Positions 44,329 to 52,521 of a DNA stretch of 64,000 bases are shown one piece after another (position 1 is the stretch's first letter; every line of letters begins with the position of its first letter). The notes beneath the pieces are model-generated. The model made no database searches, was not told the DNA's origin, and saw only the letters and a program-made list of their open reading frames with translations. Where the stretch lies: assembly GCF_002252665.1 (NCBI RefSeq), contig NZ_NQKZ01000005.1, forward strand, positions 1 to 64,000, written 5' to 3'. The stretch comes from Synechococcus sp. 8F6 (GTDB lineage: Bacteria > Cyanobacteriota > Cyanobacteriia > PCC-6307 > Cyanobiaceae). The position numbers and the translations under genes were made by a program.

Positions 44329-44352
44329 CACCACTGGCACCCGGCACCGACC

Positions 44353-45165
44353 ATGGCCGAAGCGCTCGATCCCCCTTTTGACCGTCCCGACCGGGACTTC
44401 AACAGCCTGCCGGGCTGGACCTGGGTGGGCACCTATGGCGGCCACTACCTCCAGTGCGACCTGCTCGGCAGCTTTGAGCACGCCTTTTTCACCCGCCAGT
44501 GGCAGGGTCGGGGGCCTGAGGTGCTGGCCGGCTACGTGAGTGCCGGGGTGAGCGTGCACCGTCTGCGCCAGGTGCACAGTGCCGTGGTGCTGCCGGCCAG
44601 CCAGGCCACGGCCGAGCCCTGGCCCGAGGCCGATGGCCTGGTGAGCGATGGCGGCGGCCAGTGTCTCTGGGCCTGCGGCGCCGATTGCACGCCGGTGCTG
44701 ATCGCCGATCCGGTTTCGGGCCGGGTGGCCACCTGCCATGCGGGTTGGCGGGGTGTGGCCGGCGGCATCCTGGCCGCGGCCGTGCAACAACTGCAAGCCA
44801 GCGGCAGCCGCGCCGCCGAGCTGCTGGTGGCCCTGGGTCCGGCGATCAGTGGGTCTTGCTACCAGGTGGAGCGGGCGGTGAGCGAGCAGGTGGCGGCGGC
44901 CCTGGCGCCCAACGAGCCGGAACACCTGCCGGACCTGTTGGAGGCCTTGCGCTGCTGCGGCGCCCTGCAAGATGACCCCGATCCCCAGCGCGATCGGCTG
45001 GACATTCGCGCCGCTGCCCGCCGCCAACTCGAGAACCTCGGCGTTGCGACTGAACGCATTGCAATCTGCCCCCTTTGCACAGCCACTGAGCCACTGCTAT
45101 TTCACTCCTGGCGCCGTGATCAAGTGAAAGCGGTGCAGTGGAGCGGGATTGTTTCCCAGACCTGA
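44353..45165 (+). CDS. pgeF: Peptidoglycan editing factor / purine nucleoside phosphorylase PgeF (YfiH/laccase-domain family)
   Basis: 270 residues. The zinc-site motifs are present: H-R-L-R-Q-V-H-S near residue 75, the C-G-A-D-C-T-P-V-L region near 112 (catalytic Cys), and T-C-H-A-G-W-R-G near 132, then S-G-S-C-Y-Q-V. The family cleaves adenosine/inosine phosphorolytically and, in E. coli, edits peptidoglycan precursors by removing misincorporated serine. It is 24 bases after tab2 and probably in the same transcript. A T-rich stretch right after it could end transcription. Confidence 0.9.
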   Translation: MAEALDPPFDRPDRDFNSLPGWTWVGTYGGHYLQCDLLGSFEHAFFTRQWQGRGPEVLAGYVSAGVSVHRLRQVHSAVVLPASQATAEPWPEADGLVSDGGGQCLWACGADCTPVLIADPVSGRVATCHAGWRGVAGGILAAAVQQLQASGSRAAELLVALGPAISGSCYQVERAVSEQVAAALAPNEPEHLPDLLEALRCCGALQDDPDPQRDRLDIRAAARRQLENLGVATERIAICPLCTATEPLLFHSWRRDQVKAVQWSGIVSQT

Positions 45166-45327
45166 TGTTCGAAACCAAATTTTTTTTCGCCGCCCATGCG
45201 ACTGGATGTGACGAAATCCATGCGTCTTGGCGCAGCACCGATCCGGATTTACGCCGGATTCCCACCCCTTCGCTTGCAGTCGGGACAGATCCTGCGCAAT
45301 AATGCAGATGTTGCATAAATCTCATCC
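45166..45327 (+). promoter_or_regulatory. Upstream region of the cyAbrB gene with palindromes
   Basis: A run of eight T's soon after the pgeF stop may help end that transcript. Further on are ATCCGG/CCGGAT (45241-45259) and ATGCA/TGCAT (45302-45316), the latter just before the cyAbrB start. A possible promoter is TTGCAG (45274-45279), an 18-base spacer and AATAAT (45298-45303). Placement of the second palindrome over the possible -10 and start region suggests an operator. These calls are tentative. Confidence 0.35.
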
Positions 45328-45690
45328 ATGCTCACTGGCGCTGACCTCCTCGCAAAGGTCAAGGAACATGGAGATGTGAGCAAGTCCGATCTCGTCCGAG
45401 CTTGCGGCTATGTCTCCCACAAGAAAGATGGCTCTGAGCGGCTGAATTTCACGGCCTTTTACGAGGCCCTGCTCAACGCCAAAGGTGTTGATTTCGGTAG
45501 CACCGCCAAAACCGGCAAAGGCGGCCGCAAGCTCAGCTTCAACACCAAGGTTCAGTTCAACGGCAACCTGATGGTGGGCAAGGCCTACACCGGCATGCTC
45601 GATCTCAAACCCGGCGACGAATTTGAGATCAAACTGGGTCGCAAGCAGATCCGACTGGTTCCCCTGGGCGCTGAAGACGAGGACGAGTGA
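45328..45690 (+). CDS. Cyanobacterial AbrB-like transcription regulator (cyAbrB)
   Basis: 120 residues of the cyanobacteria-specific AbrB family (CalA/CalB). The N-terminal part (L-T-G-A-D-L-L-A-K-V-K) is followed by G-Y-V and the family sequence L-N-F-T-A-F-Y-E-A-L-L-N-A-K-G. The C-terminal half has the swapped-hairpin DNA-binding region near V-G-K-A-Y-T-G-M-L-D-L-K-P-G-D-E-F-E-I-K-L-G-R-K. Family members tune carbon/nitrogen balance, hydrogenase and CO2-acclimation genes, so the carbon-uptake genes here are natural targets, but that is inference. Its last 62 bases overlap the convergent oxidoreductase gene. Confidence 0.93.
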   Translation: MLTGADLLAKVKEHGDVSKSDLVRACGYVSHKKDGSERLNFTAFYEALLNAKGVDFGSTAKTGKGGRKLSFNTKVQFNGNLMVGKAYTGMLDLKPGDEFEIKLGRKQIRLVPLGAEDEDE

Positions 45691-47353
45691 TCGCCAAGGC
45701 GACCTGCTCGGCCACCTTGATGCCATCGATGGCCGCAGAGAGGATCCCGCCCGCATAACCGGCCCCCTCTCCCGCCGGATAGAGCCCTGGGGTGTTGCAA
45801 CACTCCAGGGCTGTTTTGTCTCGGGGCAGCCGCAGTGGCGAGGAGGTGCGCGTTTCCACCCCCGTCAGCAGGGCATCGTCCATCGCGAAACCGGGGATGC
45901 GACGTTCAAACACCGGTAGGGCCTCCCTAATGGCCTCCAGCACAAACGCTGGCAGGCAACCCTCAAGCGTGCCAAAGCGCACCCCAGGCTGGTACGACGG
46001 GTGCACAGCCCTGGCGCCGCCGCTGCTGGGGCGACCGGCCAGGAAATCCCCCACCCGCTGGGTGGGGGCCTGGTAGCTGGACCCACCGGCGATGAAGGCA
46101 CGGCCCTCCCAGTGCCGCTGGAAGGCCACCCCGGCCAGGGGATCGTTGGGTCCATCGCCGTAGGGGGCCAGATCGTCGAGGTCGACCGTCACAACAATGC
46201 CGCTGTTGGCGTTGCGCTCATTGCGGGAGTGCTGGCTCATGCCATTGGTCACCACCCGGCCCGCTTCTGAGGTGGCACCCACCACCAAGCCGCCCGGACA
46301 CATGCAAAAGCTGTAGACGCTGCGGCCCTGGCTGGCTTCGCCGCTGCAGTGATGCACAAGCTTGTACTCGGCGGCGCCCAGGCGCGGATGGCCGGTGGCC
46401 TCACCCCAACGGGCGCGGTCGATCAGGCTCTGGGGATGTTCGATGCGCAGGCCCACCGCGAAGGGCTTGGGCTGCATTGCGACACCGGCGTCCTTCAGCA
46501 TCGCGAAGCTGTCGCGGGCGCTGTGGCCGAGGGCCAGCACCACATGGCTGGCCGCAATCCGCTCGCCGCTCTGGAGCCGTAGGGCCTGCACGGAGCGATC
46601 CCCATCCGCCAACTCCAGGCGGTCCACCCGAGCCTGAAAGCGCACCTCACCCCCCAGGGCCTCAATCCGCTGGCGCAGGCCTCGCACCACCGTGGCCAAC
46701 TTGAACGTGCCGATGTGGGGGTGATGCAAGGTGAGGATGTCTGGGTTGGCACCGGCGGCCACCAGCGCTTCCAGCACCTTGCGCACGTAGGGCTTCGCCT
46801 CGCTCACCTGGCTGTAAAGCTTGCCGTCGGAAAAGGTGCCTGCTCCCCCCTCCCCAAACTGAGCATTGGAGTTGGGGTCGAAGGGGCGGTTGCCTTTCCA
46901 GAAGCCGAAGGTGTCGGCCGTGCGCTCCTTAACAGCTTTGCCGCGCTCCAACAGCAGGGGCCGGAAGCCCATCTGGGCGAGCAGCAGGGCCGCGAAGTAG
47001 CCACAGGGGCCAGCCCCCACCACCACCGGACGCGGTACGGCCACCCCTGGATTGGTCCCAGCGCCGGGGGCCTGGGCCACCGGGTGGTACGTCGTATCGG
47101 GGCTGGGCCGCAGATGGGGATCCCCCGCGAAGCGCTGCAGCAGGCGGGCCTCCGCCCGCGGATCGAGGGCCAAGTCCAGATCGAGGCTGTACACCAGGGC
47201 GATGGCCTGGGGCTTGCGGGCATCGACGCTGCGCTTCACCAACCGCACCGCTCGCAGCTGGTCGGGAGCAATCCGCAACCGCCGGCACGCCGCCGCCTCC
47301 AGCTCGGCGTCGCTGTGGTCGAGGGGAAGTTTCAGCTCACTCAGGCGCAGCAC
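45629..47353 (-). CDS. FAD-dependent dehydrogenase (COG2509-type)
   Basis: 574 residues, GTG start. An N-terminal ~100-residue segment precedes the FAD-binding loop V-V-G-A-G-P-C-G-Y-F-A-A near residue 111. G-E-G-G-A-G-T-F-S-D-G-K-L, F-C-M-C-P-G-G-L-V-V and the final G-E-G-A-G-Y-A-G-G-I are the conserved parts of the COG2509 'uncharacterised FAD-dependent dehydrogenase' family. The substrate is unknown. The C-terminal 20 codons run antisense into the cyAbrB gene, so the two transcripts overlap at their 3' ends. Confidence 0.9.
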   Translation of the reverse strand: MLRLSELKLPLDHSDAELEAAACRRLRIAPDQLRAVRLVKRSVDARKPQAIALVYSLDLDLALDPRAEARLLQRFAGDPHLRPSPDTTYHPVAQAPGAGTNPGVAVPRPVVVGAGPCGYFAALLLAQMGFRPLLLERGKAVKERTADTFGFWKGNRPFDPNSNAQFGEGGAGTFSDGKLYSQVSEAKPYVRKVLEALVAAGANPDILTLHHPHIGTFKLATVVRGLRQRIEALGGEVRFQARVDRLELADGDRSVQALRLQSGERIAASHVVLALGHSARDSFAMLKDAGVAMQPKPFAVGLRIEHPQSLIDRARWGEATGHPRLGAAEYKLVHHCSGEASQGRSVYSFCMCPGGLVVGATSEAGRVVTNGMSQHSRNERNANSGIVVTVDLDDLAPYGDGPNDPLAGVAFQRHWEGRAFIAGGSSYQAPTQRVGDFLAGRPSSGGARAVHPSYQPGVRFGTLEGCLPAFVLEAIREALPVFERRIPGFAMDDALLTGVETRTSSPLRLPRDKTALECCNTPGLYPAGEGAGYAGGILSAAIDGIKVAEQVALAITRPRLQRPGEPVGSACDPV

Positions 47354-47638
47354 AACCGTCTCCTGGGGGGCCCAACCGGAGATGGCGGCCGATGTATGGC
47401 GTTATTTCAGCAGTTTCGAGGTCCGCCGTCAGGACAACGCCTCGGCCTGCCAGGGTGAGAACTGATACGGCGCCAGCCCCATGGGGATCACCCACTGCCC
47501 CCTCTGCATGGCCCTGGCGGTGCTGTGCGTGGTGCGAGCCATGGCCCACGGCACCCTGTTGTGGCGCCTAGCGGCTTGATTGATCCCCCTTGCCCCGGGC
47601 GCTAAGCAGGGGGCAGTCCTTTGCCTGCAGACCATCCC
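47354..47638. other. 285-bp gap, divergent promoter region
   Basis: It lies between the FAD dehydrogenase and the metallophosphoesterase, which point away from each other, so both promoters should be here. Apart from one small possible frame (47481-47579), I see no gene, repeat or clear promoter boxes. Confidence 0.5.
47481..47579 (+). CDS. Possible tiny membrane peptide
   Basis: A 32-codon frame reading MGITHCPLCMALAVLCVVRA and then a short tail with C-terminal W-R-L-A-A. It has a C-x-x-C near the N-terminus and a hydrophobic centre long enough for one membrane helix. No family is recognised, no strong ribosome binding site is visible, and chance is a fair explanation in such GC-rich sequence. 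Confidence 0.2.
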   Translation: MGITHCPLCMALAVLCVVRAMAHGTLLWRLAA

Positions 47639-48742
47639 ATGGATGAGCGCCCCATGCACCAGTGGCCAGGCTCCTCCTTGCGGCGGCGGGATGTTTTGGG
47701 TCTGGCGGGGCTGGCCTTGGGGGCCTGGGCGACTACCAGCCTGCCCTCAAGGCCTGCTGCAGCCAGCTCCAACAGGGTCGGGGCATCCGCACTGCCACCG
47801 CGGGGCGACCTGCGGCTGGTGGCCATCAGCGACCTCAACAGCAGCTATGGCTCCACGAGCTACCTGCCGGAGGTGCTGCGGGCTGTCGAGCTGATTCCCA
47901 GCTGGAAACCCGACCTGGTGCTCTGCGGCGGCGACATGGTGGCCGGCCAGAAGCAGGGGCTCAGCCGCGTGCACCTGAGTGCCATGTGGGCCTCCTTCCA
48001 CCGCCAGCTGCTGGCGCCGCTGCGGCGGGCGGGGCTGCCGGTGGCGATCACCATGGGCAATCACGATGCCTCCTCCGCCCGCTCCGGCGGGCGCTACGCG
48101 TTCGAGCTCGACCGGCAGGAGGCCGAGCGCTACTGGCGCGGGCAGGAAGACGGGCTGGGGCTGTCCTTCGTGGATGCCAGCCGGTTCCCGTTCGCCTACA
48201 GCGTGCGCCAACACAACCTGTTCCTGCTGGTGTGGGATGCCTCCTCCGCCACCGTGCCGGCTGAGCAGGTGGCCTGGGCCGAGCGCCAGCTGAGCAGCCC
48301 GGCGGCGCAGTCGGCCCGGCTGCGCCTGGTGCTGGGCCATCTGCCCTTCTATGCGGTGGGGCAGGGCAGGGACACCCCTGGCAACGTGCTGCAACAGAGC
48401 GACGCCCTGCGCCAACTGCTGGAGCGCACCGGTGCCCACGCCTACATCAGTGGCCACCACCACGCCTACTTCCCCGGCCGGGTGGGCCAGCTGGATCTGC
48501 TCAACCTCGGCGCCCTGGGCAGTGGGCCGCGCCGTCGGCTGCAGGATCCCTCGCCACCGGTGCAGACGCTCACCCTGATCGATGCCTTCTGGCCCCGGGG
48601 CGAGGGCACCGGAGAGGGCAGCACGACGGGCCGCACCGTTTACACCACCTACAACATGCGCACCCTGCAGCCGATCGCCAGCCAGCAGCTGCCGGCCCAG
48701 ATCCGCCCCAGCCAGGGGCCGGTACTGCGGCGAATCGGCTAA
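47639..48742 (+). CDS. Exported metallophosphoesterase with Tat signal
   Basis: 367 residues from the ATG at 47639. A twin-arginine signal (S-L-R-R-R-D-V-L-G-L-A-G-L-A-L-G) at about 13-29 and A-A-A-S cleavage region indicate folded export. The calcineurin-like core has I-S-D-L-N-S-S-Y, C-G-G-D-M-V, M-G-N-H-D-A, G-H-L-P-F and S-G-H-H-H-A-Y. In the first motif the usual D-x-H is D-x-N, which leaves one metal ligand altered; this variant may be typical of its subfamily. Likely a periplasmic phosphodiesterase or monoesterase; the substrate is unknown. It is divergent from the FAD dehydrogenase. Confidence 0.88.
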   Translation: MDERPMHQWPGSSLRRRDVLGLAGLALGAWATTSLPSRPAAASSNRVGASALPPRGDLRLVAISDLNSSYGSTSYLPEVLRAVELIPSWKPDLVLCGGDMVAGQKQGLSRVHLSAMWASFHRQLLAPLRRAGLPVAITMGNHDASSARSGGRYAFELDRQEAERYWRGQEDGLGLSFVDASRFPFAYSVRQHNLFLLVWDASSATVPAEQVAWAERQLSSPAAQSARLRLVLGHLPFYAVGQGRDTPGNVLQQSDALRQLLERTGAHAYISGHHHAYFPGRVGQLDLLNLGALGSGPRRRLQDPSPPVQTLTLIDAFWPRGEGTGEGSTTGRTVYTTYNMRTLQPIASQQLPAQIRPSQGPVLRRIG

Positions 48743-48773
48743 ACGGATTGGAGAGGCGAATCTGGTCGGGCGC

Positions 48774-51221
48774 TCAGCCCAGGCTCGCCTCGATACGGGC
48801 CACCTCCAGCCGGGTGGAGATCAGGGCGTCGGGGTTGAGGCTGATCGAATTGATGCCCTCCTCCACCAGGAAGCGGGCAAAATCGGGGTAATCGCTGGGG
48901 GCCTGGCCGCAGATGCCGATCTTGCGGCCGCAGCGCCGGGCCGTTTGGATCGCAAGCCGGATCATGGCCTTCACGGTGGCGTGGCGCTCATCAAACAGCT
49001 CCGCCACCAGCGCCGAATCGCGATCCAGGCCCAGGGTGAGCTGGGTGAGGTCGTTGGAGCCGATCGAAAAGCCGTCAAAACGCTCCGCAAACGCTTCGGC
49101 CCCGATCACATTGCTGGGTAGCTCGCACATCACATACACCTCCAGCCCGTTCTCGCCCCGCACCAGGCCGGAGCGGGCCATCTCAGCCAGCACCTTGTCG
49201 CCCTCCTCGGGGGTGCGGCAGAAGGGCACCATCGGGATCACGTTGGTCAGGCCCATGCCCTCGCGCACCCGCTTGAGGGCCTGGCATTCCAGGGCGAAGG
49301 CGTCACGGAAGGCGGGAGCGTAATAACGGGAGGCGCCCCGCCAGCCGAGCATCGGGTTCTCCTCGCTGGGCTCGAAAGCGGCGCCCCCCAGCAACTTGGC
49401 GTACTCGTTGCTCCTGAAATCGGACAAGCGCAGGATCACTGGCCGGGGATAGAAGGCCGCCGCGATGCGGGCCATGCCCTGGGCCAGCAGATCCACGTAG
49501 TACTCGGCCGGGCTGGCGTAGCCGGCCGTCAGCTGGGCGATCGCCATGCGTTCCGCTGGATCGGCAACCCGGTCCGGCTGGAGCAGGGCCATCGGGTGCA
49601 CCTTGATGTGATTGGCAATGATGAACTCAAGCCGGGCCAGCCCCACCCCATCGCAGGGGATGGCCGCCAGGTTGAAGGCCTCCTCCGGGTTGCCCACGTT
49701 CATCAGGATCTGGGTGCGGGTGGCGGGCAGATCGCCGATGGGCTGCTCCGTCACCGAGAACGGCAGGGTGCCGCGGTACACCCGGCCCACATCGCCTTCG
49801 CAGCAGCTGATCGTGATGGGGTCACCGTCGTGGATGCGGCGGGTGGCGTCCCCGGTGCCAACGATGGCGGTGATGCCCATCTCCCGGGCAATGATCGCCG
49901 CATGGCAGGTGCGGCCGCCCTGGTCGGTCACCACCCCGCTAGCCCGCTTGAGGATCGGCTCCCAGTCGGGATCGGTGCGCTCGGTGATCAGCAGATCGCC
50001 GCTCTCGAAGCGCTCAATCTCGGAGGGGTGGCGGATCACCCGTGCCACGCCGCTGCTCACGGAGGCGCCGATGGCACGGCCGCTCACCAGGGTTTCGGCC
50101 TGGTGAGGCTCCAGGTGCCAGCTGCGGAGCACCGCCTGTTGCTGCTGCGACTGCACGGTTTCGGGGCGGGCCTGGAGGATGAATAGCTCCCCCGTCAGGC
50201 CGTCTTTGGCCCACTCGATGTCCATCGGGGTGGGGGACCCGCTCTGGGCGCTGTAGTGGCGCTCAATCCGGCAGGCCCAGCGGGCCAGGGTGAGGCACTC
50301 GTTGTCGCTGAGGGCGAAGCGATCGCGCTCGGCCTGGGGCACCGGCTCGTTGTGCACGGGCGCGCCACCCTCGCCACTCCCCGCCTGGCCAACCACCATC
50401 CGGATCGCCTTGCTGCCCAGCCGCTTGCTCAGGATCGGCGCGAAACCCTGCTCCAGCGTGGGCTTGAAGATCAGCACCTCGTCGGGGTTGACAGCCCCCT
50501 GCACCACGTTTTCGCCCAGGCCGTAGGCGGCCGTGAGCAGCACCGCATCGCGGAAGCCGGTTTCGGTGTCGATGCTGAACATCACCCCGGCACAGGCGCG
50601 GTCGGAGCGCACCATCCGCTGCACCCCGATCGAGAGGGCCACCTCGAGGTGATCGAAGCCGTTGAGCTGGCGGTAGGAGATCGCCCGATCGGTGAACAGC
50701 GACGCGTAGCAACGCCGGCAGGCATCGAGCAGGGCCGCCTCACCCTCGATGTTCAAGTAGGTCTCCTGCTGCCCGGCAAAGCTGGCGTTGGGAAGGTCTT
50801 CGGCGGTGGCACTGGAGCGCACCGCAACGGCTGGGAAACCGCCATCTGGTGTTGCCAGCTCCCGATAGGCCGCCAGGATCGCCTCGGCCAAATCGGCGGG
50901 CAGCTCGGCATCCAGCAGCAGGCTACGGGCGGCCTTGCCAGCGCTCTGCAAGGCGCCGAGGTCGTCAGCATCCAGCCCCGTGAGCAGCTCCGCCAGCGGT
51001 GCCATGAGGCCATTGCTGCGCAACAGGTGGCGATAGGCAGCGGCGGTGGTAGCGAAGCCTCCCGGCACCCGCACCCCCGCGCTGGCGAGCTCGCGGATCA
51101 TCTCGCCCAGGGAGGCGTTTTTGCCCCCCACCTGGGCAATCGCCCCAAGACCCACCGCCGCGAATGGCACCACCAGGGGAGCAGCCAGGGTTTCGGCAGG
51201 CAGGGGATTGACGGTGCGCAT
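48774..51221 (-). CDS. ppsA: Phosphoenolpyruvate synthase
   Basis: 815 residues from the ATG starting MRTVNPLPAE. The order is the N-terminal ATP-binding domain (G-G-K-N-A-S-L-G-E-M near residue 32, V-R-S-S-A-T-A-E-D-L), the phosphohistidine domain with G-G-R-T-C-H-A-A-I-I-A-R-E near 430, and the C-terminal PEP-binding TIM barrel (G-S-N-D-L-T-Q-L and G-I-C-G-Q-A-P-S). It makes PEP from pyruvate and ATP, feeding gluconeogenesis and anaplerotic carboxylation. It is convergent with the metallophosphoesterase (31 bases) and divergent from a secreted orphan. Confidence 0.96.
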   Translation of the reverse strand: MRTVNPLPAETLAAPLVVPFAAVGLGAIAQVGGKNASLGEMIRELASAGVRVPGGFATTAAAYRHLLRSNGLMAPLAELLTGLDADDLGALQSAGKAARSLLLDAELPADLAEAILAAYRELATPDGGFPAVAVRSSATAEDLPNASFAGQQETYLNIEGEAALLDACRRCYASLFTDRAISYRQLNGFDHLEVALSIGVQRMVRSDRACAGVMFSIDTETGFRDAVLLTAAYGLGENVVQGAVNPDEVLIFKPTLEQGFAPILSKRLGSKAIRMVVGQAGSGEGGAPVHNEPVPQAERDRFALSDNECLTLARWACRIERHYSAQSGSPTPMDIEWAKDGLTGELFILQARPETVQSQQQQAVLRSWHLEPHQAETLVSGRAIGASVSSGVARVIRHPSEIERFESGDLLITERTDPDWEPILKRASGVVTDQGGRTCHAAIIAREMGITAIVGTGDATRRIHDGDPITISCCEGDVGRVYRGTLPFSVTEQPIGDLPATRTQILMNVGNPEEAFNLAAIPCDGVGLARLEFIIANHIKVHPMALLQPDRVADPAERMAIAQLTAGYASPAEYYVDLLAQGMARIAAAFYPRPVILRLSDFRSNEYAKLLGGAAFEPSEENPMLGWRGASRYYAPAFRDAFALECQALKRVREGMGLTNVIPMVPFCRTPEEGDKVLAEMARSGLVRGENGLEVYVMCELPSNVIGAEAFAERFDGFSIGSNDLTQLTLGLDRDSALVAELFDERHATVKAMIRLAIQTARRCGRKIGICGQAPSDYPDFARFLVEEGINSISLNPDALISTRLEVARIEASLG

Positions 51222-51341
51222 CCGACAAGGGCAGCCAAACCAACTCTGGCGCCACTGGACGGGCCTGGGGCCAACTGTGAAGGCGGCCACCCAAGCGCAG
51301 CTCCCCTATCACGGGCCCGACACGGATGCCACAGTGGAAGG

Positions 51342-51842
51342 ATGCTGTTTACCCGTCCGACGGTTTCTGTGTCTCGTTTTTCCCTGGCCCGGTTCACTGC
51401 TTCCGCCCTTAGCGCCACGGCTTTCGCTGGCGTCACGGCTGTAGCGGGAGCAACGGCGTTGCTCGGAGCGCCCGGCCTGGCCCAGTCGTCAGCCCCTGCC
51501 GCGGCGGCCGCCAAGCCCGCCAGCCTGGAGACGATGAACGACATGGCTCTGGCCGCCGCCGTCAACGTCTGCGAACTGGCAGTCGAGCAGAAGGTGCCCG
51601 TGCAGAACGCTGTGATCTCCAACGCCAAGGCGATCACCTACGTGGTCACCGCCACCCACGGCGGCCAGATCGCCGGTGCAGGCAAGCTGGAGGCCTCCCA
51701 GATCATCAACGGCACCATCGTGCAGATCGTGGGCCGCGTGAAGCAAGGCTGCTACCCGAAGATCACCACCGCCGACAAGAAATTCGTCGATGACGTGATC
51801 GCCCAGTTCTCGGCCCAGGCCAAGCAGCAGCAAAAGAAGTAG
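51342..51842 (+). CDS. Secreted hypothetical protein
   Basis: 166 residues from the ATG starting MLFTRPTVSVSRFSLARF. The first ~45 residues form an unusually long, basic then hydrophobic signal region ending G-A-P-G-L-A-Q-S-S-A. The mature part has two cysteines (N-V-C-E-L-A and Q-G-C-Y-P-K) that could form a disulfide and a helical core (M-N-D-M-A-L-A-A-A-V-N). The tail is glutamine/lysine-rich. I do not recognise a domain. It is probably periplasmic or outer-membrane associated. Confidence 0.7.
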   Translation: MLFTRPTVSVSRFSLARFTASALSATAFAGVTAVAGATALLGAPGLAQSSAPAAAAAKPASLETMNDMALAAAVNVCELAVEQKVPVQNAVISNAKAITYVVTATHGGQIAGAGKLEASQIINGTIVQIVGRVKQGCYPKITTADKKFVDDVIAQFSAQAKQQQKK

Positions 51843-51881
51843 GAAGGCCGCGGCTGGGGGGCTAACCGGTGGGGGGCCTCT

Positions 51882-52088
51882 TCAATCGGGATCTGACTCT
51901 TCCGGCTGGCTGTCGGGCAACAATTGGGCCAGCAAGCCGGCGGCCATCAACACCCCCCCGAGGCTCAGGGCCAACATCTTGTTGCTGGCTGCGGGTCCGT
52001 CGCTCCATACGCCGGCCGCCAGGAAGGCTCCGCCCAGCAGCAGGGAAGGCACCAGCACAATGCCTTTCGCAGTGCGGTTCAAACTCAC
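51882..52088 (-). CDS. Small two-helix membrane protein
   Basis: 68 residues from a GTG (V-S-L-N-R-T-A-K-G-I-V). Two hydrophobic segments (about 10-27, I-V-L-V-P-S-L-L-L-G-G-A-F-L-A-A-G-V, and 38-60, L-A-L-S-L-G-G-V-L-M-A-A-G-L-L-A-Q-L-L) are joined by a short polar loop, and the end is acidic. No family recognised. It is 22 bases downstream of the nuclease-like gene on the same strand, so it is probably in the ilvB transcript. The start codon is uncertain. Confidence 0.55.
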   Translation of the reverse strand: MSLNRTAKGIVLVPSLLLGGAFLAAGVWSDGPAASNKMLALSLGGVLMAAGLLAQLLPDSQPEESDPD

Positions 52089-52110
52089 GGAATCAGCCCA
52101 AGCAACAGGA

Positions 52111-52521
52111 TCAGGCGCCGAGATTGGCACAATCCCCACTGGGATCGGCGTCAGCGGCAACCTGAGCCAGGCCGGCGGCAACCAAACCGCTGGCCAGATC
52201 CGTGCTGCCGGAAGCGCTGCCTGATCGGTATTGGGGAGCCGAGAGGGTCTGCACCCGGGCCAGCAGAACCCCCTGGTTCTGGCCCATGGGCCGCAGATTG
52301 ACCCGAGTGCGGCGGGGGGCGGCCTGACGCAGCCAATCCACCGCCTCGCTCTGCTGGGCCTCGGGCACCACGATGCAAGCCAACTGGACGGTGTAGCTGC
52401 GGTTCTGATCACCCAGTTGCAACAGGGTGGCGCCCCGTACCTGCAGCATCTCAGCCGCCAGCGCCGCACCAGGCCAGAACAACAGGACGAGGGCCGCGAT
52501 CAGTGCCGCAAGCCACCTCAA
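52111..52521 (-). CDS. Secreted nuclease-fold-like protein lacking catalytic arginines
   Basis: 136 residues with a signal peptide ([17 protein letters not shown]). The mature part resembles the staphylococcal nuclease OB-fold: [13 protein letters not shown], a helix [15 protein letters not shown], and [10 protein letters not shown]. The two catalytic arginines of the nuclease (in R-L and G-R) are replaced by Q and V, so enzyme activity is doubtful. It starts four bases inside the ilvB end (ATGA), so it is co-translated with acetolactate synthase. Fold assignment is tentative. Confidence 0.6.
   Translation of the reverse strand: MRWLAALIAALVLLFWPGAALAAEMLQVRGATLLQLGDQNRSYTVQLACIVVPEAQQSEAVDWLRQAAPRRTRVNLRPMGQNQGVLLARVQTLSAPQYRSGSASGSTDLASGLVAAGLAQVAADADPSGDCANLGA

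Noticed and set aside
45629-45690. Shortening of the FAD dehydrogenase to avoid the overlap with cyAbrB
   Set aside because: The frame is continuous to the stop and both stops are unambiguous, so the overlap is reported as it stands.
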